Counted from the stretch's first letter, positions 52,883 through 60,494 are shown. The stretch is DNA of 64,000 bases from Clostridia bacterium (GCA_017448545.1 JAFSLH010000001.1:62001-126000); one strand, 5' to 3'. Program-made: numbers and translations. The notes: generated from the sequence alone by a model not told the origin.

Positions 52883-54106
52883 ATGAGCAACGTCAAAAAG
52901 TATACCGACAAGCTGGACAAACTGCATTTTGAGAACATGTACAACGGCGACTTTTTCCTGACCTGGGAAAAGACCGACGATGAAATCGCCGCCGTGTTCA
53001 CCGTGGCGGACGCGCTGCGTCATCTTCGGGAGAACAACATCTCCCCGAAGATTTTCGATTCCGGCCTCGGCATTTCGCTGTTCCGCGACAATTCGACGCG
53101 CACCCGCTTCTCGTTTGCGTCGGCTTGCAACCTGCTCGGCCTCGAAGTGCAGGACCTCGACGAGGGCAAGAGCCAGATCGCGCACGGCGAAACCGTCCGC
53201 GAAACCGCCAACATGATTTCGTTCATGGCGGACGTCATCGGCATCCGCGACGATATGTACATCGGCAAGGGCAATACCTATATGCACAACGTCGTCAACG
53301 CCGTGACCGAGGGCAACAAGGCCGGCGTGCTCGAGCAGAAGCCGACGCTGGTCAACCTCCAGTGCGATATCGACCACCCGACGCAGTGCATGGCGGACAT
53401 GCTGCACTGCATCCATTCGCTCGGCGGCAGCGACGATCTCGACGAAGCAATCAAGAATCTGAAGGGCAAGAAGGTCGCGATGACGTGGGCCTACAGCCCG
53501 TCGTACGGCAAGCCGCTGTCGGTTCCGCAGGGCGTCGCCGGTCTGTTCACGCGGTTCGGCATGGACGTGACGCTCGCCTATCCGGAAGGGTACGAGATCA
53601 TGGACGACGTGGTCAAGGTCGCCGAGGAGAACTGCAAAAAGAGCGGCGCGCAGTTCAAGATCACGCACGACATGAAGGAAGCGTTCAAGGATGCGGATAT
53701 CGTCTATCCGAAGTCCTGGGCGCCGTTCAAGGCGATGGAGGAGCGCACCGAACTGTACGGCAACGGCGATTTCGAGGGCATCAAGGCGCTCGAAAAGCGG
53801 CTGCTGGCGCAGAATGCCGAGCATAAGGACTGGGAATGCACGGAAGAAATGATGCAGCTGACCAGGGACGGCAAGGCGCTGTATCTGCATTGCCTCCCGG
53901 CGGACATCACCGACGTTTCCTGCAAGGCCGGCGAGGTCGCCGCGTCCGTGTTCGATCGGTACCGCGATCCGCTGTACAAGCAGGCGTCGTTCAAGCCGTA
54001 CATCATCGCGGCGATGATCTTCCTCGCGAAGGTCAGGAACCCGCAAAAGACGCTGCTCGATCTCGAAGCCCGCGCAAAGCAGCGCTGGGAGGGCGGCGAA
54101 GCGTAA
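52883..54106 (+). CDS. ygeW: Knotted carbamoyltransferase YgeW
   Basis: A 407-residue member of the aspartate/ornithine carbamoyltransferase superfamily, YgeW type. The carbamoyl-phosphate motif is STRTR in LFRDNSTRTRFSF near residue 72. The central HPTQCMADML near 172 and the late ALYLHCLPADITD carry the second-substrate region. Its length and inserts fit YgeW rather than ArgF or PyrB. It is linked in other anaerobes to purine/uric-acid and allantoin-like nitrogen compound catabolism. It follows ygeY by 11 bases. The structured repeat begins seven bases after its stop. Confidence 0.92.
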   Translation: MSNVKKYTDKLDKLHFENMYNGDFFLTWEKTDDEIAAVFTVADALRHLRENNISPKIFDSGLGISLFRDNSTRTRFSFASACNLLGLEVQDLDEGKSQIAHGETVRETANMISFMADVIGIRDDMYIGKGNTYMHNVVNAVTEGNKAGVLEQKPTLVNLQCDIDHPTQCMADMLHCIHSLGGSDDLDEAIKNLKGKKVAMTWAYSPSYGKPLSVPQGVAGLFTRFGMDVTLAYPEGYEIMDDVVKVAEENCKKSGAQFKITHDMKEAFKDADIVYPKSWAPFKAMEERTELYGNGDFEGIKALEKRLLAQNAEHKDWECTEEMMQLTRDGKALYLHCLPADITDVSCKAGEVAASVFDRYRDPLYKQASFKPYIIAAMIFLAKVRNPQKTLLDLEARAKQRWEGGEA

Positions 54107-54113
54107 TCCGAAC

Positions 54114-54343
54114 GGGGCTGTTGCAAAAGGCGTCAGACCATTTTCGGCAGATTGAAGAAAAGAATACTTGTAGGAAGAATGTGCGCCAAGTTCGCACATT
54201 CTTTTGATTATTTGCCGAAAATTATCCGCGTTTTCGCCCTCGACATAGCGTCAGTATAGTCTTCGGGACGAAAACGCGAATTCTGCCTGCCTTATCAGCA
54301 GCCCCTGCCAGCAAGAGAAAGAATGTTGAGACAACGCCTTCTG
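54114..54343 (+). repeat. Structured dispersed element, copy 2
   Basis: Second copy of the element at 34136, same orientation, between ygeW and the convergent desulfurase gene. The core 54114-54305 aligns with about 13 differences over 192 bases. The terminal stem GGGGCTGTTG pairs with CAGCAGCCCC allowing one G-U. Two differences from copy 1 are compensated on the opposite strand of a stem: A54140-T54222 replaces G34161-C34243, and A54243-T54260 replaces G34264-C34281. Conserved sequence TTGAGACAACGCCTT continues beyond the terminal stem. Confidence 0.85.
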
Positions 54344-54350
54344 TTACGGT

Positions 54351-55484
54351 TTACCGCGCGGCGATTTCACGCACGGCGCGGATTGCCGCGTCGATCTCAT
54401 CCACGGTCGTGGCAGGGGAGAAGCTGAACCGAACGGCGCCCTGCGGATAGCTGCCGAGCGTCTTGTGCGCTTCCGGCGCGCAATGCAGCCCGCAGCGCGT
54501 CAGAATATGGTACTCGCTGTCGAGCAGGGCGGACGCCTCTGCATTATCGATGGACGCAAAGTCCACGGAGACGACGCCGACCCGCTTTTCCGGCTCCAGC
54601 GGACCGAGAATCCGAAGCTGCGGCACGCCCTGCAGCCCGGCAAGGAACCGTTCCGTCAACGCCGTTTCGTGCCGTCGTACCGCAATAGGATCGTAGGCGC
54701 GCATCGCCGCGCCGAGCCCGTAGACGCCCGGCAGGTTCAGCGTGCCCGGTTCAAACCGGTCGGGCAAAAACCGCGGCATCCGGTCGCTGTGCGAAACCGA
54801 CCCGGTTCCCCCGAAGACCGTGGGGGAGAGCGACGCGGCAAACGCTTCGGAAAGCAGCAAAAGCCCGAGTCCCTGCGGCCCGCGGAGCCCTTTGTGCGCC
54901 GGAATGCAAAGCGCGGCAAGGTGCAGCGCCTCCATGTCGATCGGCAGATGCCCGGCGGACTGGGCCGCGTCGAGCACGAACGGAATCCCGTGCGCGTGGA
55001 GGTTCTCGGAAAGCGGCGCGATGCTCTGGATCGTGCCGGATACGTTCGACGCATGCGTGCAGACGCAGAGCTTCACCGCGTCCCAGTCGGCGTTCAGCCG
55101 ATCGAGCCGCATACAGCCATCGTCGTCCGAAGGAATCCGAACCAACCGGCAGCCGCGCGCGGTCAGCGGCCGGATCACGGCGTTGTGTTCCATCGAGGAA
55201 ATCAGAACCGTGTCGCCCTCCCGGACAAAACCGTTGATCGCCATGTTCAGCGCGGCGGTGCAGCCCGCCGTGAAGATCACGCGGCGCGCGTCGGTACAGC
55301 CGAACGCAGCAGCGACCGCTTCCCGCACGGAAAGCACGGCCATCCCGGAATCCATGCAGCGCGCATAACTGCCGCGCCCAACGTTGACCCCGACCGTGTC
55401 CAGATACGCTTTCATCGCATCCGAAACGCCTTCCGCCTTGGGGAACGAGGTCGCCGCGTTGTCCAGGTAAATTTCCCGTATCAT
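54351..55484 (-). CDS. Cysteine desulfurase-family aminotransferase class V protein
   Basis: A 377-residue PLP enzyme of the SufS/CsdB-like family typical of selenium clusters. The start YLDNAATSFPK is diagnostic, the cofactor His is in SSMEHNAVIRPL, the Asp in DAAQSAGHLPID, the Schiff-base Lys in PAHKGLRGPQG, and the catalytic Cys in TRCGLHCAPEAHKTLG near residue 329. It faces yedE across a divergent promoter. It would release sulfur or selenium from (seleno)cysteine; as the sole desulfurase in view it could also feed the sufCB system, which is inference. Confidence 0.9.
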   Translation of the reverse strand: MIREIYLDNAATSFPKAEGVSDAMKAYLDTVGVNVGRGSYARCMDSGMAVLSVREAVAAAFGCTDARRVIFTAGCTAALNMAINGFVREGDTVLISSMEHNAVIRPLTARGCRLVRIPSDDDGCMRLDRLNADWDAVKLCVCTHASNVSGTIQSIAPLSENLHAHGIPFVLDAAQSAGHLPIDMEALHLAALCIPAHKGLRGPQGLGLLLLSEAFAASLSPTVFGGTGSVSHSDRMPRFLPDRFEPGTLNLPGVYGLGAAMRAYDPIAVRRHETALTERFLAGLQGVPQLRILGPLEPEKRVGVVSVDFASIDNAEASALLDSEYHILTRCGLHCAPEAHKTLGSYPQGAVRFSFSPATTVDEIDAAIRAVREIAAR

Positions 55485-55500
55485 AAATCCGTAATCCTCT

Positions 55501-55555
55501 CTTGCAAATAACGCCCTTTTATGTTATTATACCACTGAATCGTTATCCTTGCAAG
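55501..55555. promoter_or_regulatory. Overlapping divergent promoters with symmetric arms (desulfurase / yedE)
   Basis: Plus strand: TTGCAA (55502-55507), 17 bp, TATTAT (55525-55530). Minus strand: TTGCAA (55549-55554), 17 bp, TATAAT (55526-55531). The two -10 boxes share five bases. The flanks form an inverted repeat, CTTGCAA-ATAACG against CGTTAT-CC-TTGCAAG. Polymerase could bind only one side at a time, which couples the two genes. Confidence 0.75.
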
Positions 55556-55581
55556 CAGATAACGGGAAAGGATTGAAAAAA

Positions 55582-56718
55582 GTGGACAAGACGAAGAAGA
55601 AAACAGCCGGTTTTTGGAAAACCCATTGGCTTGTGATTCTGACCGGCCTTTTGATCGGTGCGGCTGCGGTTGCGCTGACCGCGCTCGGCAACCCGAAGAA
55701 CATGGGGTTCTGTATCGCGTGCTTCGAGCGCGACATCGCCGGCGCGCTGCATTTCCACGAAGCCGGCGCGGTACAGTATTTCCGCCCGGAGATCGTCGGC
55801 ATCGTGCTCGGCGCCATGCTGATTTCGATGCTGACCAAAGAATGGAGACCGCAGGGCGGATCGTCGCCGATTACGCGGTTCATCGTCGGCATGCTGGTCA
55901 TGATCGGCGCGCTGGTGTTCCTCGGCTGCCCGCTGCGCATGGTCATCCGGATCGGCGGCGGCGACCTGAACGCGCTCGTCGGTCTGCTCGGCTTCATCGT
56001 AGGCATTCTGATCGGCGTGATCCCGCTGAAGCTCGGCTTCTCGCTCGGCCGCGCCTATCGGCAGAACAAAGCAGAAGGCCTGGTTTTCCCGATCCTGCTC
56101 GCGGTTCTCTTCGTGCTTTCGCTCGTCACGGAGCTGTTTGCGGCGACGGAGCCCGGCGATCCGACCAAACCCGGCGGACTCCGGGCCGCCTGGTGGATCG
56201 CGCTGCTGATCGCGCTCGTTGTCGGCGCGCTGTGCCAACGTTCGCGCCTGTGTATGGCAGGCGGTATCCGGGACGTCGTTCTGTTCAGGGATTTCCACCT
56301 GATCCTCGGCTTTGCCGCGATTATCGTTGCGGTGTTGCTCGGAAACTGGATCCTCGGCGGGTTCAAGGTCGCGGTCGAGGACGGCGCGCTGATTCTCGGC
56401 AACGCCAAATTCAGCTTTGCCGGACAGCCCGTTGCGCATACCGACGCCTGGTTCAACTTCCTCGGCATGGTCATGGTCGGCTGGGGCAGCGTCCTGCTCG
56501 GCGGCTGTCCGCTGCGGCAGCTTGTGCTGGCCGGCGAAGGCAACAGCGACTCGGCGCTGACGGTGCTCGGTTTTCTGGCCGGCGCTGCGGTTTCGCATAA
56601 CTTCGGCCTCGCATCGTCCGGCAAGGGCATCGGTTCCGGTCCGGTGCTGTGGATGCTGCTCGCGGGGTTCGGAATCCTGCTTCTCGTCTCGGTCTTTCAT
56701 ACAAAAAGGAGGGTGTAA
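55582..56718 (+). CDS. yedE: YedE-type selenium transporter
   Basis: Integral membrane protein of 378 residues in the YedE/YeeE family, the variant that co-occurs with selenium metabolism and is thought to import a selenium compound. It has about nine to ten hydrophobic segments. Two Cys-Pro motifs lie in LGCPLRMVIRIGGGD near residue 115 and GGCPLRQLVLAGEGNSD near 310, and RSRLCMAGGIRDV is near 225. Translation starts at GTG 55582 with AAAGGA nine bases upstream. It is co-directional with yedF-like and DUF3343 genes. Confidence 0.9.
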   Translation: MDKTKKKTAGFWKTHWLVILTGLLIGAAAVALTALGNPKNMGFCIACFERDIAGALHFHEAGAVQYFRPEIVGIVLGAMLISMLTKEWRPQGGSSPITRFIVGMLVMIGALVFLGCPLRMVIRIGGGDLNALVGLLGFIVGILIGVIPLKLGFSLGRAYRQNKAEGLVFPILLAVLFVLSLVTELFAATEPGDPTKPGGLRAAWWIALLIALVVGALCQRSRLCMAGGIRDVVLFRDFHLILGFAAIIVAVLLGNWILGGFKVAVEDGALILGNAKFSFAGQPVAHTDAWFNFLGMVMVGWGSVLLGGCPLRQLVLAGEGNSDSALTVLGFLAGAAVSHNFGLASSGKGIGSGPVLWMLLAGFGILLLVSVFHTKRRV

Positions 56719-56721
56719 ACC

Positions 56722-56928
56722 ATGTTGGACGTTCGCGGATTGAATTGTCCGATGCCGGTGCTTGCCGTGCAGCGGGAGGTCAAGGCAAAAACGCCGAAGG
56801 GCCTGGTCGTGCTGGCCGATAACATGACGGCCGTCGGAAACATTCAGCGGTTCGCCGCTTCGGCAGGATACACGGTGCGCGTCCGGGAAACGGACGACGG
56901 CGACTACGAACTGTCGCTTGCCAAATGA
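56722..56928 (+). CDS. TusA/YedF-like sulfur (selenium) carrier protein
   Basis: A 68-residue TusA-domain protein. The motif GLNCPMPVL near residue 6 has the persulfide-carrying Cys. Full YedF proteins have an added C-terminal DsrE-like domain of about 100 residues; it is absent here, so this is a stand-alone carrier. It lies three bases after yedE and overlaps the DUF3343 gene by four bases. In selenium clusters such proteins probably pass selenium from the desulfurase to its acceptor. Confidence 0.88.
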   Translation: MLDVRGLNCPMPVLAVQREVKAKTPKGLVVLADNMTAVGNIQRFAASAGYTVRVRETDDGDYELSLAK

Positions 56929-57161
56929 ACTACGTCGCAACGTTCTATACGCATGCGGCTGCGCTTTTGACCCACCGCGCCATGACGCGGCAGGGGATTG
57001 CGGCGAAGATGGCGCCCGTGCCGCGCGCGCTGTCGTCGAGCTGCGGAACGTGCGTGCAGTACAGCGCGCCGGATCCGTGCTATGCGCTGCTGGATCGCGA
57101 TGCGGAGCAGGTCGCCGAAGCGACGGAAACCGGCTACCGCATTCTGAAAACATTCGATTAA
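56925..57161 (+). CDS. DUF3343 protein
   Basis: A 78-residue DUF3343 protein, a small family found with yedE, yedF and selenium desulfurase genes. Three cysteines stand out: SSCGTCVQYSAPDPC, a candidate metal or redox site. ATG 56925 overlaps the preceding stop (ATGA). The function is unknown; the context points to selenium or sulfur delivery. It ends in a run leading to a terminator. Confidence 0.88.
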   Translation: MNYVATFYTHAAALLTHRAMTRQGIAAKMAPVPRALSSSCGTCVQYSAPDPCYALLDRDAEQVAEATETGYRILKTFD

Positions 57162-57166
57162 AAAAT

Positions 57167-57195
57167 CGCCCGTCTCCGAGGTTCGGAGGCGGGCG
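57167..57195 (-). terminator. Terminator for the DUF1508 gene, also facing DUF3343
   Basis: A 13-bp stem pairs CGCCCGTCTCCGA (57167-57179) with TCGGAGGCGGGCG (57183-57195), one G-U pair included. On the minus strand it is followed by ATTTTTT, so it mainly ends the DUF1508 transcript; the plus side lacks a T-run. Confidence 0.85.
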
Positions 57196-57212
57196 ACGTT
57201 GTTGCGGGAGAA

Positions 57213-57587
57213 TTATTCTTCGATCTTGATAACCGGAGATTCGGGCGCGTTGCGCTTGATGCTTTCGATGCCGTTCAGGCAGCTGGACTTGGCCTTGTAG
57301 CTTTCGCCGGTCGCGATGATTTCGCCGTTCTTGGCCTTGAGGCGGAATCGATATTCGCCGGCCTTGTCGAGATACATTTCGAACTTCGGGTGCTTGAGCT
57401 GCTCGAAGTTTTCGACCGTCTGATCCTCAACGGGCGCAACGGGCGCGTTCTTGCGGACGCTCTCGATGCCGTTCAGGCAGGTGGACTCGCTGCTGTAAAC
57501 TTCGCTGACGGCAATGACTTCGCCGTTGCCGGCCTTCAAATTGAACTTATAACCGGTTTTAACCTGTTTGACTTCAAACTTTCCCAT
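57213..57587 (-). CDS. Tandem DUF1508 (YegP-like) protein
   Basis: A 124-residue protein made of two DUF1508 repeats (about residues 1-50 and 66-116). Each has the pattern YKFNLKAGNGEVIAVSE or YRFRLKAKNGEIIATGE, then a Cys in STCLNGIES or SSCLNGIES and KRNAP. YegP-type proteins are small beta-alpha proteins of unknown function. AAGGAGGAAGG precedes ATG 57587. A separate promoter lies upstream; it is monocistronic. Confidence 0.92.
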   Translation of the reverse strand: MGKFEVKQVKTGYKFNLKAGNGEVIAVSEVYSSESTCLNGIESVRKNAPVAPVEDQTVENFEQLKHPKFEMYLDKAGEYRFRLKAKNGEIIATGESYKAKSSCLNGIESIKRNAPESPVIKIEE

Positions 57588-57646
57588 GATACCTTCCTCC
57601 TCAAATCATCATTGATCGGCAAAAAAACGCATTTGCCTTCGTCTAC

Positions 57647-57675
57647 AGTGTACCATATCGCAGGCAAAATAGCAA
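57647..57675 (-). promoter_or_regulatory. Promoter of the DUF1508 gene
   Basis: On the minus strand TTGCTA (57670-57675) and TACACT (57647-57652) are 17 bp apart, about 60 bases before the start codon. Confidence 0.65.
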
Positions 57676-57731
57676 GTTCTTTGCGTGTAATTCCCCGATG
57701 CGGATTTTGCGCCTGTTTCACTGTTCGTCTC

Positions 57732-57782
57732 TTGACAAGCGCGCCGAAGCGTGTATAATTGTGCATATAAAGTAAGCACAAT
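57732..57782 (+). promoter_or_regulatory. Promoter with GntR-type operator for the ABC/GntR operon
   Basis: A perfect TTGACA (57732-57737) and a perfect TATAAT (57754-57759) are 16 bp apart. ATTGTGC (57758-57764) and GCACAAT (57776-57782) are an exact inverted repeat with an 11-base centre, overlapping the -10 and the start point. It is the likely binding site of the GntR protein encoded third in the operon. Confidence 0.85.
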
Positions 57783-57797
57783 CAAGGAGGAATTCGG

Positions 57798-58658
57798 ATG
57801 CTTCTGGAGGTAAGAAACTTAGAGAAACGGTATCCGGGATTCACACTGGATCGGGTATCGTTCTCGCTGGAGTCCGGCTATATCATGGGCTTTATCGGAC
57901 GGAACGGCGCGGGGAAATCGACGACCATGAAGTCGATGCTGAACCTTGTGCACGCCGACGGCGGGGAAGTCGTCATCGACGGCCTGCGGTTTTCGGAGCA
58001 GGAGCGCGCCTGCAAGCAGAAGATCGGCTATGTCAGCGGCGCGTTCGAATGTTATCAGAAGTCGCAGCTGCGCGCGATCGCCGAGGTGACGAAGCAGTTT
58101 TACGACGAATGGGACGACGCGGCGTACCGTCGGTATCTGCAGCTGTTTTCGCTCGACGAGCGGAAAAAGGTTTCCGAGCTGTCCGCGGGCATGCGCGTGA
58201 AGTTCGCAATCGCGCTCGCGCTGTCGCACCATGCAAAGCTGCTGATTCTCGACGAGCCGACCAGCGGGCTCGATCCCGTTTCGCGCAACGAACTGCTCGA
58301 CGTGTTCCAAAGCGTCATTGAGGACGGCGCGTGCAGCATTTTCTATTCGACGCACATCATTTCCGACCTCGAAAAATGCGCCGATTTCATCACATATATT
58401 AGGAACGGCAAAATCCTCGCTTCGACCGATCTCGATACGTTCCGGGCGGGATACCTGCTCGTTTCGGGCGAACCGGAGCGGCTCGACGCTGCGAAGCCGT
58501 ACCTGATCGGGTGCAAGCGGCATGCGTTCGGGTTCACCGGACTGATTCACGCCGCGGATGCGGATCAATTTGCCGACTGCAAGACCGCCCCGGCGGATCT
58601 CGAATCGATTATGGTCTATACGGAACAGGAGGACGCGCATGAAGAAGCTGCTTGCTAA
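57798..58658 (+). CDS. ABC transporter ATP-binding protein (YtrB-like)
   Basis: Cytoplasmic ATPase of an ABC-2 type exporter. Walker A is GRNGAGKSTTMKSM near residue 36, the signature is the shortened LSAGMRVKFAIA near 134, and Walker B LLILDEPTSGLDP near 154 with the switch His in STHIIS. The LSAGM signature is common in YtrB/BcrA-like ATPases. At 286 residues it is normal. It overlaps the permease gene by 20 bases. The GntR regulator at the end of the operon suggests a cell-envelope or antimicrobial stress role, as for Bacillus ytr. Confidence 0.9.
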   Translation: MLLEVRNLEKRYPGFTLDRVSFSLESGYIMGFIGRNGAGKSTTMKSMLNLVHADGGEVVIDGLRFSEQERACKQKIGYVSGAFECYQKSQLRAIAEVTKQFYDEWDDAAYRRYLQLFSLDERKKVSELSAGMRVKFAIALALSHHAKLLILDEPTSGLDPVSRNELLDVFQSVIEDGACSIFYSTHIISDLEKCADFITYIRNGKILASTDLDTFRAGYLLVSGEPERLDAAKPYLIGCKRHAFGFTGLIHAADADQFADCKTAPADLESIMVYTEQEDAHEEAAC

Positions 58659-59322
58659 AGAGTTTCGGCTCTGCATGGTGCCGATGGTGCCGCTGTTTTA
58701 TCTGTTTGTGCTGATGCTGCTGATTCCGAGCTATCCGTATTCGGTCGCCGGTTTCTTCTGTTGCAACGCGGTTTTCTACGTCTTTTCCCAGGCACAAATG
58801 AACAATGACCTGACGTTTACGGCAATGCTGCCGGTCTCGAAAGCGGACGTGGTGCGCGGGCGCGTCCGGTTCGTCGTGCTGATTCAGCTCGGCATGATCG
58901 TGCTGCTGCTCGCGATGCTGCTGGTTCGGCGGCTGCTGTACCCGATCGCGAACCCGGCCGGCTGCGACCCCTGTCTGACGCTGCTGTTCGGCGTTTTCGT
59001 GACGTTCCTGGTGTTCAACGCCATCTATCTGCCCGCTTATTACAAAACGCCGCATCGCGCGCCGAAGCATTTTCTGATGGCGACGATCGCCGTATTCGCC
59101 TGGATTGTCGTGTTTGAAGGCGCGTTCATCGCGGCGGGCGCGGCGCAGGACGCCGTTCCGCTGTTCGGCTGGATCGAAACGTATCTCGACTGCATTCCGA
59201 CTTTTACGGGCGCGTGGATTGCGCAGATCGCCGCCGCATGCGTCGGCGCGTCTGTCTATGCGGTCGGCACATGGATCGTCTGCAAATGCTCGATCGCGCG
59301 GTTTGAGCGCGTCGATCTATGA
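58639..59322 (+). CDS. ABC-2 family permease
   Basis: Membrane partner of the ATPase encoded just upstream. The 227-residue protein has about six hydrophobic segments and starts with a basic amphipathic N-terminus (MKKLLAKEFRL), as in ABC2_membrane_5-type permeases. A long frame upstream (from 58558) overlaps the ATPase gene; ATG 58639 is chosen for its position after AGGAGGA. Its last codon overlaps the GntR gene. The substrate is unknown. Confidence 0.8.
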   Translation: MKKLLAKEFRLCMVPMVPLFYLFVLMLLIPSYPYSVAGFFCCNAVFYVFSQAQMNNDLTFTAMLPVSKADVVRGRVRFVVLIQLGMIVLLLAMLLVRRLLYPIANPAGCDPCLTLLFGVFVTFLVFNAIYLPAYYKTPHRAPKHFLMATIAVFAWIVVFEGAFIAAGAAQDAVPLFGWIETYLDCIPTFTGAWIAQIAAACVGASVYAVGTWIVCKCSIARFERVDL

Positions 59323-59693
59323 TGCGCATCACCGTTCTCCCAAATACCGACGTGCCCGCGTACCGGCAGATCTATGAGCAGATCGCCGCGCAGATTCTGG
59401 CGGGTACGCTGCGCGCGGGCGAAGCCCTTCCGCCGATCCGAACCGTTTCGCGCGAAATCGGCGTCAGCGTGATCACCGTGCGCGGCGCATGGGACGCGCT
59501 CGAAGCGGACGGGCTGATCGAAACGCGCGTCGGAAGCGGGTGCTATGTCGCCGCACTGTCGGCCCCCGACCGGAGCGCGCTGCGCGAGGAAGCGCTGCGC
59601 CCCGCGCTTACGGGACTTGTCACGACGGCAAAGTCGCTCGGCTTTACGGCGGATGCAGTGTGCGAGCGGGTGCGCGCTCAATACCAAAAATGA
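59319..59693 (+). CDS. GntR-family regulator, YtrA subfamily
   Basis: A 124-residue repressor of the short YtrA type. The winged helix spans about residues 10-78 with AYRQIYEQIAAQILAGTL, LPPIRTVSREIGVSVITV and GLIETRVGSGCYV; the short C-terminal helical tail replaces a ligand domain. It overlaps the permease gene by four bases. In Bacillus the regulator precedes the transporter genes, while here it is last. The inverted repeat at 57758-57782 is its probable operator. Confidence 0.92.
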   Translation: MMRITVLPNTDVPAYRQIYEQIAAQILAGTLRAGEALPPIRTVSREIGVSVITVRGAWDALEADGLIETRVGSGCYVAALSAPDRSALREEALRPALTGLVTTAKSLGFTADAVCERVRAQYQK

Positions 59694-59698
59694 AAATT

Positions 59699-59727
59699 CG
59701 CTGCCGGGTTTCCGGCAGCGAGCCTGT
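59699..59727 (+). terminator. Terminator after the GntR gene
   Basis: CGCTGCCGG (59699-59707) pairs perfectly with CCGGCAGCG (59712-59720) over a four-base loop; TGTTTTTG follows. It lies between convergent genes. Confidence 0.8.
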
Positions 59728-59736
59728 TTTTGGGAA

Positions 59737-60447
59737 TTATGCGCCGTAGGTGCAGTAGGAGGCGTAGTCAAAGAGGTTGACTTCGAGCAGTTCCGCGTTG
59801 CCGTTCAGGTCCTGATAGACGGTCATGAGCGTGTAGTATGCAGCGGCTTCGGGGCTGACCGCTTCGCACCGGCAGAGGAAGCAGTGGTTCGTTCCGGCAA
59901 CGACCTGCGTTCCGAGATGCGCGATCGGCGTATACGTTGTGCCGACAAGCCCGTTCAGCGCGAGGTCGAACACCTCCTTGAGCTCCGGGGTGACGGCGGG
60001 ATCGTCCGTAAAGCGCCAGCCGCCGGCCAGCGGTTCGCCGTCGGCTTCCGCGCCGGGAACGAGAGACACGTCCGCAACGTTCATCAGCTGCACGTTGCCC
60101 GAGAAGTCTTCATAGAGGAACACGAGCGCGTAATGCGATTCGGGTTCCGGGACGACCGGCGTGACCTTGCACAGCAGGCAGTGGTTCGTTCCGGCGACGA
60201 GCTGCGATCCGAGGTAAGCGATCGGTTCATACGTCGCGCCGACGAGACCTGTGAGCGCCTTATCGAGCAGCGCTTTCTGCGCTTCGGTCACTTCCGCGGA
60301 ATCCGAGACAGTCCAGCCGCCGACCAAAGCCGTCGGCGTATCGTTCGCTTCCTCGGCGTCGTCCGGCTGTTCGGCCGTCTGCGTTTTGCAGGCGACGGCG
60401 CAAACGAGAAGCAGTGATGCAAGCATCAAAATCCATACTTTTTTCAT
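59737..60447 (-). CDS. Lipoprotein with two cystatin-like repeats
   Basis: A 236-residue predicted lipoprotein. A signal peptide ends at the lipobox Cys20 (CAVAC). A short acidic linker precedes two similar domains, about residues 41-128 and 139-226. Each starts with GGW, has a helix-like stretch, then GLVGATYEPIAYLGSQ or GLVGTTYTPIAHLGTQ, and the cystatin-type QxVxG loop: QLVAGTNH (82-89) and QVVAGTNH (181-188). A Cys pair follows each loop (CLLC, CFLC). The resemblance to cystatin/monellin-fold protease-inhibitor loops is seen in the sequence; any inhibitor activity is inference. Confidence 0.85.
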   Translation of the reverse strand: MKKVWILMLASLLLVCAVACKTQTAEQPDDAEEANDTPTALVGGWTVSDSAEVTEAQKALLDKALTGLVGATYEPIAYLGSQLVAGTNHCLLCKVTPVVPEPESHYALVFLYEDFSGNVQLMNVADVSLVPGAEADGEPLAGGWRFTDDPAVTPELKEVFDLALNGLVGTTYTPIAHLGTQVVAGTNHCFLCRCEAVSPEAAAYYTLMTVYQDLNGNAELLEVNLFDYASYCTYGA

Positions 60448-60494
60448 AACGATTCCTTTCCGGCGATTTGCCGTTTGTTCTTTGCTTTTCACTC

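Noticed and set aside
52883..54106. Ornithine or putrescine carbamoyltransferase for the ygeW gene
   Set aside because: Its length (407), inserted segments and the neighbouring ygeY fit YgeW; no other arginine-pathway gene is nearby.
34136..54343. The repeat pair as a full insertion sequence
   Set aside because: The copies are only about 230 bp, carry no transposase frame, and show no clear target-site duplication. A transposon-derived MITE remains possible and is discussed as an alternative.
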